Positions 47,331 to 62,300 of a stretch of 64,000 nt of DNA are shown piece by piece (positions within the stretch are counted from its first letter, which is position 1; each line of letters opens with the position of its first letter). The notes beneath the pieces are model-generated. The model did not search any database. It was given only the letters and a program-made list of their open reading frames with translations, and was not told the origin of the DNA. Made by a program: the position numbers and the translations under genes. The stretch is from assembly GCA_026545225.1 (NCBI GenBank), contig CM048853.1, forward strand, positions 48,657,755 to 48,721,754, in the 5' to 3' direction. Source of the DNA: Cornus controversa (taxonomy: Eukaryota; Streptophyta; Magnoliopsida; Cornales; Cornaceae).

Positions 47331-50300
47331 ATGGAAGAGTATGCCTTCTATTGTAATCCATCCCCTTACTGTATTTTCATTATCAAGAAAAATGGTTTAA
47401 TTCCTTATCTATCTATATATTATTATTTATAAATTCAGGGAAAATGCTGCTGAGCTTCTTCAAAGATATAGGCGGGACAGGCAGATACTTCTTGATTTCA
47501 TACTCTCTGGTAGCTTAATTAAGAAAGTTGTAATGCCTCCGGGTGCAGTATCATTAGATGATGTGGATCTAGATCAAGTTAGTGTTGATTATGTTCTCAG
47601 TTGTACTAAGAAAGGTTGCCAGATATGTTCTTATATGTGATATTAGTTGCTATATTTATAAAAAAGAATTCTTCTTTCTAATAGTTCTTTCTACATGTAG
47701 GTGGAATGCTTGAACTCTCTGAAGCCATTAGAGATTATCATGATAGCACTGGATTTCCACATATGGTAAGATTGGATTTATTATAATTTCATTTTATTCC
47801 TTTTTTACCCTTTCCCGGCGGTTATAATTTCATGTTATACTTCATTGTCTCAATTTGCACTTTTGGAGTTCCTGCCATGAAGTTATATAACCTTTTGAAT
47901 AATTTTAGTATAATATTTACCCCTTTGCCTGCTTAATTTAGTGCACATGGTATATTAGCAGCTTTTTCTACATTTTTGCATCTGGTCCTACTTACTGTGG
48001 TATCTTTTCTTTCTTTCCTTCTTTATTTTTAAACATGATTCTGATTTGTTGGAAGTCCATCCAATGTATTTAGTAATTCCTTTTTTTTTTCTTTTTCTCC
48101 CAGAATAATACAGGTTCTACCGATGAATTCTTTTTGGTTACAAATCCTGAATCTTCAGGCTCACCTCCAAAAAGGGCACCGCCGCCTGCCCCTGTCTTCA
48201 CACCATTGCCTGTCCCTGTCTTCACACCATCGCCTGTCCCTTCCTTTACGCCATCATCCATTGTGTCAGATGACTCAAACCTATCAAAATCACAGTCCCT
48301 GAACTCCACACAAGTTAAAGAATTATCTGTAGATGATATTGATGATTTTGAGGATGATGATTTAGATGAAGCTGATAGTCGAAGGATTTCGAGGCGAATT
48401 CCAAATGATGCCAGTGATCTGCTGGTGCGATTGCCTTCATTTGCAACAGGTAAAAATGGTAAAGCAATATTGTGAGCTCTTATAAACATACAGTGTTCTA
48501 CTATTGTTCTGTGTCCTATAATACGGCTGTACTGGATGCAGTCAATTTCTAGAATGTGTAGTTCTCACAATGATAATTCGGCACATCACTTTCTCCGCCA
48601 AGAAGTTTTAACACAAAAGTCAGAAACTCAGATTCTTTTATGAATATTTTACTCTTGATGAGCAGATGACCAATTAAAATTTTCTTTCTCCATATGGAAC
48701 TCTGAACTTCTATACTTCATGTTTCTTAGAAGCATTTAAGTAAATGGAGTATTTTGATGGGTTCTGTGAAAACAATAGCCAAGTTACTAAGTACTACTTC
48801 TGTTGCTGTTTGGCTGGCTTGGAAATGCAGACAATTTGTTCACAATAAAATTGCTTTAAGATTTTTCATGGAATTGCTTGGAAGCACTAAACATGATCTT
48901 TGAGATACAAAAATGTAATAAATGTTTAGATATTTGGAGGGTCGTTGTCTGGTTTAATGGTTACATGCTTGAGTATTGGTGCCACTAGCGCAAGTTCGAG
49001 CCTTCGAACTACCACTTTGTGAAATACCAATGGTTAGGTCTATCTCAAGTCTCCCTCTCCAGACCCTGCCAAGGGGGACCAAAATTGGGTAATGTCCTTT
49101 TATACTCCCTCCGTCCCAATTTATTAGTCCCTCTTTCCATTTTTGGTTGTCCCGAAATATTGTCCCATTTGAAAAGTCAACGTGAGATAATTCCATCTTT
49201 CCATAAATGCCCTTTAAATTTTGACAAGTTTTCCAACTTTGATGATATCTATATCTATATAATATAGAAGCTTTGTATAATAAGGACAAAAAGTCCAATC
49301 TAATGGTCAAAAGTGGTTAAAAAACCAATCTTGTGGTCCAAAATGTCTTTTGCTATCTACGGTCTAAAATCACTCTATCTAACGGTTACGGATGCGAGTG
49401 CGTGATAGTGCCATAGACATGGGCATACACTAGTGTGTGTGTGTGTATATATATATATAAAAACTTCAAAGGGTAACTAGGAGATTTCCAAAGGTGAGAA
49501 TGCATTAAATGCATGTCTCCTTGAAAAGTTGGAATCTTCGAAGGGGCTAATAAATTGGGAAGGTTGGAATAATTAAATAAGATATGTAAAGACCCCCAAC
49601 ATTGGATGGCATTGTCGTGGATATTGATGTCATGAACTAAAATTAGTTTAGAGACAGACTAACAGTCTCTGTTGCATAGAGTAAATGGTAAATTGAGTTG
49701 GTAAAGGTGTTCTGGTCATTGGACAATGCATAGTATGACACGTATGATTATATGTATGGGTTTGACTTCAGGTTTGTCGATACGTTGTGAATTGTGATAG
49801 TCATTTAAAGAAGTGGAAACAATAAAAGATGTGCTTCGAGTGCTTGGTCTGTTGAACAGAATCTAATCATGACAAAAGTATGTGCAAAGTTCTCCAGATT
49901 TTCATAATCTTTATGTAACTACTAGGGCTTCTTTGCCTTCTTCAAAGCAACAGTTTTGGATCTCCACATTAATGATTAACCATAATGATTCTTCGTAAAA
50001 ATTACTTCTCTTAGCAATGTCATGAGGTCATACAAGGGGCATATGTTTATGTAGTGGCATAGTGCTAAATTTAGATGTTTACTTTTTCAGGTATTACAGA
50101 TGATGATCTCCGTGAAACTGCGTATGAAATCCTTTTGGCTGCTGCTGGCGCTTCAGGGTATGCTTCATTGTGCCTAGCTTTTCTATCAGATATACTTCCA
50201 TGTTAGTTTAATAATAGCTTGATGTTGTTGTATTTCTTTCTGCTTCCTCATTTTTCTTTTGTTTCTAATTCTATTCCCAGCCAGTAACCTGGTATATTAT

Positions 50301-53300
50301 TTATTGCTATCATTCTGTAACCAGGGGCCTCATTGTACCATCAAAGGAAAAAAAGAAAGACAAGAAGTCCAGATTGATAAGAAAACTTGGGCGTAGTAAG
50401 AGCGAACATGTCATGACCCAATCTCAGCACACTCCTGGTTTAGTTGGTCTTTTGGAGACGATGCGTGTCCAGATGGAGGTAAATTAAGTTCTTATTTATT
50501 TTTTTCTGTTTGCTTCTTGGGCCATACTTTTTCCCCTACTAAATATACTATGCTTCAACATATCTTTTTAAGTTTTATTTTGCTCATGGTATTGTTGGTT
50601 GTGAATTTTTGTAATATGTCTATAATATTCGGACATTGTGCACTAGTAAAAGGATGCAGAGAATGCCAAAAAGTGAGAAACCAATATAACTGACAGAAGC
50701 ATTATGATCATTGTAATATGTTCAGTCTTTTCTGTAAACTATATTGCAAAAGATTGCTACAAGCTTATCCACTACTAGATAAGATTCAAGTATTAACTAT
50801 CTTACACCATCCTTGAATGTTTTGAAGTAGCATAGTTTGACACTTAATTGTTCATATTTAGTATTGGGTTAGTCTGTAACTCTTTTAGTATTTTGAAAAC
50901 TAACTTGGGCCCATACTTGTGTATGATCAAGTTGATCTAAGACTAATCAAACATGCTCTCTCTCTCTCTCTCCCTCTCTCTTCTGTTTTGTGTTCAAGAC
51001 CATCGTAGGATGCCAAACCCTTGTGCTTATGGATGATATTTTTCTCTTTATCTGTATTATTGTCAGTCTAACTTGTATAAACGATTATTTTTGGCAATCA
51101 ATCCTTCTATTTCGATGCTGTAATGCATTTATTTCTATCTCAATTTTTTTCATCTCTTTTTTGTGTTATATACACAACTTTTTATTTTTTTAGAACAACA
51201 CTTTGTTTTAGGTTACCATAGAACTCCATGAATATACCAGTGGATTTATTCCTCTTTTACTGTTTGACATCTTGTGTCATTTTCTTCAAGAAACACTTCC
51301 ATGCAAATCACACTATGCTTCTTGTATATTGTTCATAGATTTTCAGTTGTTATACAGTTGCTTGCAGTTTACATTTGGGTTGCTGGTAATGTTGGAACTT
51401 TTTGTCCATTTTTATGAATAAATGCAGATTTCTGAGGCAATGGACATCAGAACGAGACAAGGGCTGCTTAATGCCCTTGTAGGAAAGGTGGGAAAGAGAA
51501 TGGATACTGTTCTGATTCCTCTGGAACTGTTATGTTGCATTTCACGAACAGAATTTTCTGACAAGAAAGCTTATATACGGTGGCAAAAAAGACAAGTGAG
51601 CTGAACTCTCTCTCTCTCTCTCATCATCTTCTTTCCTCTTTTTTTCACCTTTTTTTTTTTTTTTCATTCTTCTCTTCTGGGGGGTTTGGAGCAAGTATGA
51701 TCTCTGTCTGGTGTGGTTGTAAGTGGTTGTGGTGAAAAATATACTCTCAGATGTTTCAAATTCTTGTCAGTTCAGTTAAAGATGTTGGAGGAGGGGCTTA
51801 TCAATCACCCTGCTGTGGGATTTGGGGAGTCTGGACGCAAGGCAAGTGAACTGAGGATTCTTTTGGCGAAGATTGAAGAATCTGAGGTATGTTTTTCTTC
51901 ATTGGTTTTAGCTATTAACATTTACTGCCATTGGTTTTGCTCTTGCTTTTGATTGATTTTTGGATCTCTCTCTCTCTCTCTACATACACACACATGTTTT
52001 TTTTGATACTCTGATATATTTTTTTACTTAACCTGTTCTTGTTGATCTTTGGAAAAACTTATTTTTTTTCATATCAGTTTTGAAGTTAAGATTTCTGTAT
52101 TGATGTGGGTGTACTTGTGGGATTTCTTTAAATAATAGCCCTTATTTATTTTTAAATGTTCTTCCTTTTGAAGGTGGTTCCCTCATGGCTAATTTGTTTT
52201 TGCATTGGCAGTTAAAGATAAGGGTAAAATTGAATCCGTTTTTGCCGTCAAAAGTGCATATGGGATTTTCTCTTTCGTTCGTCTTTCCTTCCATCTTCTT
52301 CTATTATTCTTTAGTGGTTCAATCTTTTACCATCCTCGCCCCCACCCCTCCTCCTTTCAGGATTTTCCATTTTCTCATAAATCTGGAGCTTCTTTCTTGA
52401 TTGTTCGATAAAAATTTATAGCAGCTCTTTTTTCAAGACTCCTTTTCTGCAATCATCAATGTGGTTTAATTTCTTTATAATCTGGTGACTTTGGTCAATT
52501 CTTATTTGAGTCTTTGTTTGCTTTTATTCTGGCATTCTTTCCGGGTTTTGTTTAGTCTATCAGCTTTTATAATCCTGGAACACACTAATTTTTATTTATT
52601 TTATGTCAGTCTCTTCCATCTTCTAGGGTTGAACTCCAGCAGTGTTTCATTTTTCTAATCCTGGACTACTCTAATGTTTATTTATTTTATGCCAGTTTCT
52701 TCCATCTTCTACGGCTGAACTCCAAAGGACTGAATGCTTGAGATCTCTCAGAGATATTGCCATTCCACTTGCAGAGAGGCCAGCTCGAGGTGACCTAACC
52801 GGTGAAGTATGCCATTGGGCTGATGGTTATCACCTAAATGTCAGACTATATGAGAAACTGCTTCTCAGTGTCTTTGATGTTTTAGATGAGGGAAAGCTTA
52901 CAGAGGTCAGTGACTGTTTCATTGTAGGTCATGATGACTTCAAGAAGGTTCAAATACTAAAAAAGTTTGAGATTCTGTTTCTTTTTTTGGTGCAAGAGTG
53001 TTAATTTTAGCTTTGTAAAGTTACAGAAATGCATCAGTTTGAAATCTCATGCTATAATAAATTATAAATTAATTCATTTTCCAAACTCCAGCAGTAAAGT
53101 GGAAAGAACAAAAAAATGCTGTGATTTGTTAAAATTTCTGGTGGAACTTAAAATAAACAGAATCCAATTCCCGCACATATTGCTCTGTGAAATAAATGTG
53201 ACCAACTTTGGAGCATCTTTATGTCCAGGAAGTGGAAGAAATTCTTGAGCTTTTGAAGTCAACGTGGCGTATTTTGGGAGTCACGGAGACTATCCATTAC

Positions 53301-56300
53301 ACGTGCTTTGCTTGGGTGTTATTTCGTCAGGTATTGTGGTCAAGTTTGCTATTTAGTCTTTTTTAATGCAAAGTTGACAGAGTTATTAAATTGTTGTTTA
53401 ACTCATTGGAAATGCGCTCAAGAATATGTGTTGACATGTTGCATTACTTATCACTGGATGTCTTGCTTGTTTTAGTTTGTGATCTTATAGACTTGACCAT
53501 TTTTCGTTTGAACTTTCGAAAGTATTGCCTTGTTTACTTGCATTCCTAAGTTGAACAAGGCCTAAGGCACCTATGTGACCTTACAAGAATTTACAAGTTT
53601 TGGAAGAGATATGACTTGTGTACTAGCCTATGTTATACGGACTAGGGTATGTGTGTAGACTGCCAGATATTTTTATGTGTCTGAGTATTGGATTTGTCGA
53701 ATCTCCGAATCTGAGGCTCGATAAAGATGGCTAAATATTTGTATTTTTAATATTCTTCTTTTATTGTTTAGGGTAAGGTAGATATTGGCCAAGGCTTGAT
53801 CCAAGGGTGAGCCAAAAGGGAATAACCTTTTCTTCCCTGCTCCCTCAACCTTCATTCCCATCCTGCAAAGCTGAGGCTGCCAGCGCACTGTATCTAACCA
53901 TGTAACGTGGAGTGTTTAACGTGTTAAGTTAAACAATTTAGTAATTTAGTTGTTTTTTTTTCCCCAGGTAAGTAAGCAGTTTACTTGTTTGTGAGTAATA
54001 ATATTGTAAAAAGAACACAACAGAGTCAATGAAACTAGCATCGGGTTACGCGCTACTTATTTACTTTCAATCAAGAAAGAAAATTCAACACAGATAACTG
54101 GAATTTTTAAGATGGTTTAAGAGGAGAACAGCCAATCTAATGGTTAAACTCAAGAAATTAAATTTTTTAGGGATACCGGCCTCCTTAATGCTTCCACTTT
54201 GAAAATGACATTTTAAAATTGTTTTCCATATGAATAGGTAGGTGTTTTTGGATGTTCTTTTTGTGTGTAACTGGTTCTCCACATACACAACAGTTCAATG
54301 GATTTCAAGATATAAATTTTTTAGATAATTATTTAAAAAAATATAAGTATATAGTTTGGACCTATTCTGGGCTGCATCCCCCCTTTTGGGTGCCTTTCAA
54401 TGAATAATTACTTGTAAAAAAAAAAAGTACATAGTTTGGACCTAACATGTAGATTTACTTGACAAGTGTTGCACAACTGTACCATTTTCAATGACTATTC
54501 ACTATGTTGCTTGCTGTTTCTTTCCTTTTTTCTTCCTGATAAAAAAAATTATATGAAAAATGAAAAATACAAAGGCTGTATAGTTTTTCTTTCTTTATTT
54601 TTATGTTTTTCTTTCCAAAATGTCAGTTTTGCAATTGGTCACTTTAGGAATCCAGCTAAAAACTTCCTCCAAAGAAATCCACTTGTATATCTGTTAATGT
54701 TGTGTTTTTCTTTTGACCCACATTTAATCAAATTGTTAAAGAAGGATAGATTGGTTTCTATGCCAAATGTTTCTATGGACAAAGATCATGCCAAGTATAA
54801 TGTAACTGCACGGTATTAGGAACTAGAAACCCTATATAGTTGCTTACTGGATGTCATGTCTAGAGGGTGGTTAACATTCTGTGGTTATAAGTGAGATCTC
54901 AATCTTTGTCATAGTGTCCATGGGCTATAGAGCTCAATGTTTGTGATAGATTCAATGCTACTTCAGATGCCATGGATAGAAATAAATAATCATGTACATA
55001 TGTTATAAAAGATGAAAAATACCAGGAATAAGGGAAACTCAGGTCAAAACATTAATATTCTTATACATTACTACATATATTATAATGATCTATAAAAAAA
55101 AACCAACCAATCACCACCACAACTACCGGACAAGTATGATGACATAAAGTTGTAGGGTGAAACTGTGTCTTATAGATGGTGTTAGATTGATTCTGAAATA
55201 ATAAGAGTATTATTTTGTTTTTTGGATAAGTGAAAATGTATTAGAAAGCGTTCAAAAGGGAAATAATAAGAGTATTCTCAAGTGTTTAGTTATCTATTTT
55301 TTATTTTTTTGGTCTTTTAATTGCCTTGTATTATATTTTGATTCTCATTCTATGGTCATTGATATTGACCTGAGGCAGCGCCCTTATTAGGTTGTTCTTA
55401 TTTGTTTATATAATTATCATCACTCTCTATCTCTCTTGGCATCATTCAATGTTCTTTTTAATTGTGTGACTATAGTTTGTCATCACAACCGAGCAAGGAA
55501 TCTTGCATCATGCCATCGAGCAGTTAAATAGAATACCATTGAAGGAACAACGGGGCCCTCAAGAGAGATTACACTTGAACAGCTTGCATTCTAGAGTTGA
55601 AAGTGAAGAAGGGTATCGAGAGTTAACTTTCTTGCAGTCTTTTTTATCACCTATTCAAAATTGGGCTGATAAGCAGCTGGGAGACTACCACCTGCACTTT
55701 GCTGAGGTTGGTAAATTAATGAAGTATACACTTGTTATGTTATTTTTTGGTTAACTTTGGAGCTGATGCTAGATTGTGTGCATCATTGGATGTTGATTTC
55801 ACACCATCCTGTCTGAATTTTCATGGATTTAAAGTACTATATCTGAGTTTTGTTGTATTTTGTATACATGCTGTCCTGTGCTATAATGTATTCCTTTTTT
55901 ATTTTTTATTTTAAATACTCCACATAACTTGACTTCTGTTTTGCTCTAATTCGAGTGCATTTTGTTTTTGTGGTGTCTTATGTAGTATTCTCACCATTCA
56001 ACTTTAATTGTGAAGGTATGTCTAATTATGGGGATCTGAAGGCAAAGATGGTAGACTGAAGATACTTGTTTCTACTTTCTAGGGTCTAGGCCTAAAACTT
56101 GAATAATTTTGATTTAGAGTTAAATCATCCTAGATATTTTTTGAATCTCGAGATCATTGGGGTGGTGCATAAATAGCAATAAGTTACAAGTTGAAATTAA
56201 GTTGTTTGGACAATGGGTGGTTATCATTGAGGAAAAGCTAAATAATAAGTTTGTTGTAGTTGATTCTAAAACAGTGTTCCTAGAGACTATGTTTTAATCC

Positions 56301-59300
56301 TTAAACACTTATATTGATCTTTCCTTCATTCACGTTAAATGATAGAATGTGAACAACAAAAGAATGATGCTTCAGCCACTGCATTTGAAGATCACTTCTT
56401 GTAATCATCGATATCTTGTTTGCTATTCCTTCATCTGTTGAAGCTTCTAATACCAATTGGCAACTTTATGTCATGGAATTGGAGAATGCGATTCCTGAGA
56501 TACTTGAATTAAAACACAAAGGAATACTTGAATTAAAACACAAAGGAACGTGGTGATCATGGTGCTGAACTTACCAAAGTCAAGCAACAGATGGAGCTGT
56601 AGTTGATCTTCATATTTCATATCAATTTAAGGATGGGCTTACTTTGCAAACTATCACAATCATATTTTGTCTTTCAGGATAGAATAAAAGAGAGAACAAT
56701 TTAGATGAATTGCTTTAAATTGCCCTTGTCTTTTTCTAAAAGATGAAATTAAATTGAGTCACCCTCAAAAGATGCAAGTTTGAAGTTTGTGGGATATTCA
56801 TTCTTTAGCACTAGAAATCTCAAGGGTGAGTGTTTTCTAAGGAGAATGATGCAGAGCATGCTAAAAAAAAGGGCAAATTCGGAATTTAGTATGAAGCTTA
56901 ATTTAGATCCTGTCAAATGAAGGTTAGTTTTAATTTGTGTCTCATTTTTTTGTTAGTTTTAGGTTATTATGATACTTTTATATTTTTATTTATGCATTCT
57001 TATTTTCAATAGTTTAGGGTATCTCATTAATTTCTATATTTTCTGGACATGGGGTGTAGTTTATTAGTCCAAGTCCATAGGTCTTATTTGGGTTATTTTA
57101 TTGGATCTCTAGATGTAGTCTTTTAGATCTAGAATAGTCTTAGTGGCCAAAGAGTTAAAAGTTTCCTTGTTTTGGCATTATACTCTGTGGGATTATTCAA
57201 CACTTGTAGATATCTTTCTAATCTCCCTATTCAATTTGATTGAGTAATGATAATTTAAGATTTTTGTATTTTTAACTCAACCTGACACTTCTAAAACCAA
57301 GATTTCCATCTCCCACCTGCAACCTTTCTTCTTCTCTTTGAAGCCTTAAGCTTATAAGCTTTCCTTGATTCAACTCCATTTAATCCGATTGTAGGTAGAA
57401 CCGTAGAACAATTATAAATTTTCTAGTGTTGTCCAAAATTCATACTACCCAGCACAGACTATCAATCATACCCAACCAACCCAGCCATGAAAACAGTGAT
57501 ATCAATCCTTCGGAAGATTTGAGTTTTTTCAAAACTAGTAAATCTTTTGAAACATTCTAACCAAGAAATAGTGAAAAAACAGAATCAAATAGATCAAACT
57601 TAATTAGAAATATAATCAAGGGAGAGATTCTAGAACAGTGACATGAAAATTCTTGAAATATTTAAAACTCATACCTAGGACTGTCAGATCTCCCAAAGTA
57701 CTATTCCAATGCTTATGATATTTTAAATGTAGATTAGGGAGCTGTGGATCTAAGAATTTCTGCCAGGTATGTTAATGATAGCACCTTTTTTTTCATAATC
57801 CAAACCAACTTCTACCATATCTAAAAATTATGTTCATTATAGATTCGGCTGAACAACTATGTTGTATGGAGCGGAGTGTTGGGCCTAAAAAAGAAACAAG
57901 GTCAATGCTTTCATGTAGCGGAAATGAGAATGTTAAGATGGATGAGTGGAGTGACTAGAAGAGATAAGGTCACTAATGAAAGTTTGAGAGAAAAATTAGG
58001 GGTAGCACCCATTGGTGAGAAAATTAGAGAGAGTAGACTTGGATGGTATGGACACATACATTGGAGACCAAGAGATGCGCTGGTCAAACGAGGAAGAATA
58101 GTTGTAATAGAAGGTAAGAGACGGAGAGGGCGACCAAAAATAACATGGGATGAGGTTATCGAAAATGACTTAAATTAAATATAGTAGGTGAAATGGCATG
58201 TAATAGAAAAGATTGGAGAGAGAAAATTCATTTGGCCGACCCCATTCATATGGGATTAAGGCAAGGATAACGACGATGATAGATAGATTTGGATGACCAT
58301 ACTCCATGGATTAACTCCTTGCGAGAAATCAAGTAACAGCCTCAAGGTTTGGTAAAGCTCCGTTGTACTTCAGTGACTGTCTGGAAGATTCATGAAAACT
58401 CAAATGAAATTGCTGAAGTTGGGACTGTTGTGATAATGCTATACAATTGAACTGTTTCGATGAATTTTACAAGCATCAATGACAAAAGAACTAGCACAAT
58501 GAAGATAGACCAAGAGGGCTTTGTTACCACTTACCATGTTATACTTGAGAATAGATTATGCCATGTTTTATGCAAGAGTAATTGATTTAAGTGTGGCATT
58601 CATTAATGAGGGTGAAAGCCAAACATATATACATTATGTACACAAGACTATAGACAATAATAATGATGTACAATTGTACTATAAGCATGATATATTGCTA
58701 CATTCTCTTAATCCTTTGTTCTGTTGGGTGTGCTTGTGGACTTTAGGGATTTAAGGCCTTTTTATGCTGGGATGACTATAGAAGTCTAAAAGATACTAAG
58801 TCCCTTGAGTAACGACAATCTGCCAAAAAATTAGTTGCTCTACAGCCTCTACTGGAAATTTTCGTAAATAGTTTTTAAATATCTATCTTATGCAGACACA
58901 CTTGGTTCACACAGACCATGCCAGATCTGTCTGAAAGCAGATGGATTTTCCTTTTCCTGGTTAGGTTGCAAAAGTCATCCTATCTTTTTTGTCTTGTAAT
59001 GGACCTTTATAGAATGGCAAGACAGAATATTGCTTTATACTTGAAAAATGAACCATCTTCTAATTTTTATGCATTTACATATACAATGAATTCTTTTTTA
59101 GGTTTATGGGAATCTATGAACAAAGGCTATAGATATTAATCTATCACAAAAACACCATCATAAAAAAATATTTATTCTGTCTGAGTAATTGCTTTGCTTT
59201 TTTGTCCACTATTTTTCCTGATAATGCAACCAATCATAATACTTATTGTATAACTTGTAGGGGTCAGCAATGATGGAGAACATAGTTGCAGTTGCAATGG

Positions 59301-62300
59301 TTTCTCGAAGGCTTCTTATTGAAGAACCTGAAATGGTTTGTATGGACATTTCTTTGTGGATGCATTTGGAAGTAAACATAGTAAAGGAATACAAAGTCAG
59401 TTTTGCTGGAATTTCTAAATTGTTCTTGCAGAAAAAATTGATTTACCTATCCTCTTGTACTCTACAGAAGAAAAATATATCTCCAATCCTTTGTCGTGTT
59501 CTTTAAATCATTGTTATACGCTGTTGCATATTTTAACCTATGAAATGTAAGAAGTTACAATTGTAGTGTTTCCTGCAGGCAATTCAATCTATTTATCTCA
59601 CTGATAGAGATCAGATAGAGTCATATGTATCATCATCGATTAAGAATGCATTTGCAAGGGTAAGTGGTATATTGATTATAGCTGACTGTGGTAGATCATT
59701 GGCTGTCACAATATATTGAAATTCTTATATTTTGTTGGACATCTGAGCTTTCCTTATGTTGATATGAAGAATGAAAAATGGTAATATTAAAAATGGTTTG
59801 CTATGAAAGAAAATGGTCACTTTTATTTCATTTTATTTTTTGACTTAAATTTCATTATCATGGACATTTTGGATTCATGATGACATTTTGTGGCTGCCAT
59901 GCCCGTATAGGTGGAAATGAGCTCAGTCGGCCAAGTAATGGCCTAATGGGGTCTTTGGATTTTGCAAAAGATAAACCTGTAGCTTGATCTAGCTAGGTTC
60001 AAGCTTTGAGTGTAAAGCTTGGGTTAAATTTCTTAAGTTTGTCAGAGCTCAAAAAATATTTGATCTTGATGTCTCCTTTTTTGCAGATCTTGCAGGATGT
60101 TGAAACAATGTCTGATGCGTCGGATGAACATCCTTTAGCATTGCTTGCAGAACAGACAAAGAAGCTTTTGAAGAAAGATTCAACCATGTTTATGCCAATC
60201 TTATCTCAGAGGCATCCACAAGCAGCAGGTGTTTCTGCATCTCTTCTGCACAAACTTTATGGGAACAAGTTGGTAAGCCTATACTGAGTTGTTGGCATAT
60301 TGTCTACTTGATTTATGCTTATTTTGTACAGATATATTTGGAATGTTTATTTGGAAATATGGGAGATTAATTAAATATCATTTCTTCAGAAACCTTTCCT
60401 TGAGGGCGCTGAACATCTCACCGAGGATGTGGTATCTGTATTTCCAGCAGCTGATAGTCTTGAGCAGTATATAATGACAGTTATCACCTCTGCTTGTGAA
60501 GAGGGAACTGCAGAGGCTTACTGCAGGAAACTAAATCTATACAAGGTGAGGGTGTTGGCTTCAAAATTGCTGCATTTTTTATTTTTTAAGTTGTTAGAAA
60601 TATCGAAGTCTATATAGTTTATATATTGGAAGAGGAATAGGTGTGTGCTAGAAAAAGAACATCAAATCTACTAGGCTGAAGTCATTGGGGCAAAAGAATA
60701 TGATCGAATGCTGCTAAACATTTTTAATGTTTGTGTATAATTTATTCTAGTTGGTTAAAATCTCGAGAATTTCTAAGTCTGTAGAAGAGTTCACAGCCTG
60801 AGGGACATGGCCCCAAATACATTAAAGTTGTTTATTACTGCTTTTTTTCGAGTTCTTGATGAATTTTTAAGTAGCATTTTTTGTTTTGCTTTCCAAAGAC
60901 TCTGGATGCATGAGTTAATTTTTACTGTTATAATGACCGGGCATCTAGAATTGATCAACCAACCACGTTAAAGCTAAAGCCTCCCTATCTGCTTTGGCAC
61001 CCATTGAATGGAGTGATCAAGGTTGGTGCCTCTAATAATAATCTTTTTATGAGATTCAACACCGTCTTCACTTTTATTATATTTTTTACAATAATTGAGG
61101 TGCCGAGAGAATAGAACTGCTAACCTGCTCTATTTGGTACCATAATGACCAACTAATAAGAAAGTAGCCACTTAGCACTCAAATGAAAGTAAGCCACTAA
61201 GATTCTCTCACAGACACGTCTCCGACACATCCTGTGTGTGTCTCAAGTTAAAAATGAAAATTTTAATTTTGGTATGTAGTCGACACTTCTTTGACATGTG
61301 CTAATATGCGGCCAATGAATCTTGAATGTCTAAAAATGAAGTAATAATTGTATGAAAAATCAAATTGATGTTTTATATAGATTTATATAAAGGCTGATAA
61401 TATATAAGAACTAAAAGTCATAGAAAGGTTTCATTGATGGAGTGAGCATTGGAGTAGGAGATATTAACAAATTTTAATTGGACATATGTCCTACCTTTCT
61501 AAGATTTGTCGTGTCAAAGTGTCCTTGTTGTGTCATGTCCATGTTCATGCTTCTTAGGGCGCACCTGTATATACATATGCAAACATACTGATGTCAGCAA
61601 GGTCCAGCCTTATCACATCTTTTTTTTTTTTTTTACAATCTCTGATGTAATACAGCTCTAATACTAGAAAAGAGTAGAGAGATGAAGGAGAAGATAAGGA
61701 TATGAGGGGAAGGAGTTATTTCTTTAACATTCAACCTATATTCTCTTTCTTACGTTTATAGGATATACTTTCTTTTTTCACAATAGCCTAAAATGTAGGT
61801 TCATTCTATTCCCGGTCTCAGCATTTCCTAAACTATCATGCAATTCCACACTCATAAAGTCTATACTTGCTTTATGTAAATCATAGTACATTCACTTGTC
61901 CGAGTGACTAAATTTATCTTTGTTAATGATCATGTTTATTTTGTTTGAAGGAGACATGTAAATGGTTTTAGTTCTGTTGACACATTCAATTATGTTCAAG
62001 CTTCCATTTGTGCATATCTATTGGGGCTACATATGTCAATCAATTTCTAACATGCGTTTCAGACTGAAATCTGGGATGAAATCTTCTTACGCTGTTATTT
62101 TCTTCTTCACAACTATTTAATTTTCATAACAGATATACTGAAATATGCATTCTTGTATTTTGTCACTAAGACATCAAACTACTAGCATGCCATTAAATGG
62201 AATTTATTAAAATTATTTTGTGAATTTCTTATTTGATACTAATTTTATACATTGTTAAATAAGAAATTCAGTGAGATGTGGATAATTTTGAGTATCTTAT

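Noticed and set aside
48070-48489. 139-codon minus-strand open frame
   Set aside because: It is the antisense shadow of PATROL1 exon 4.
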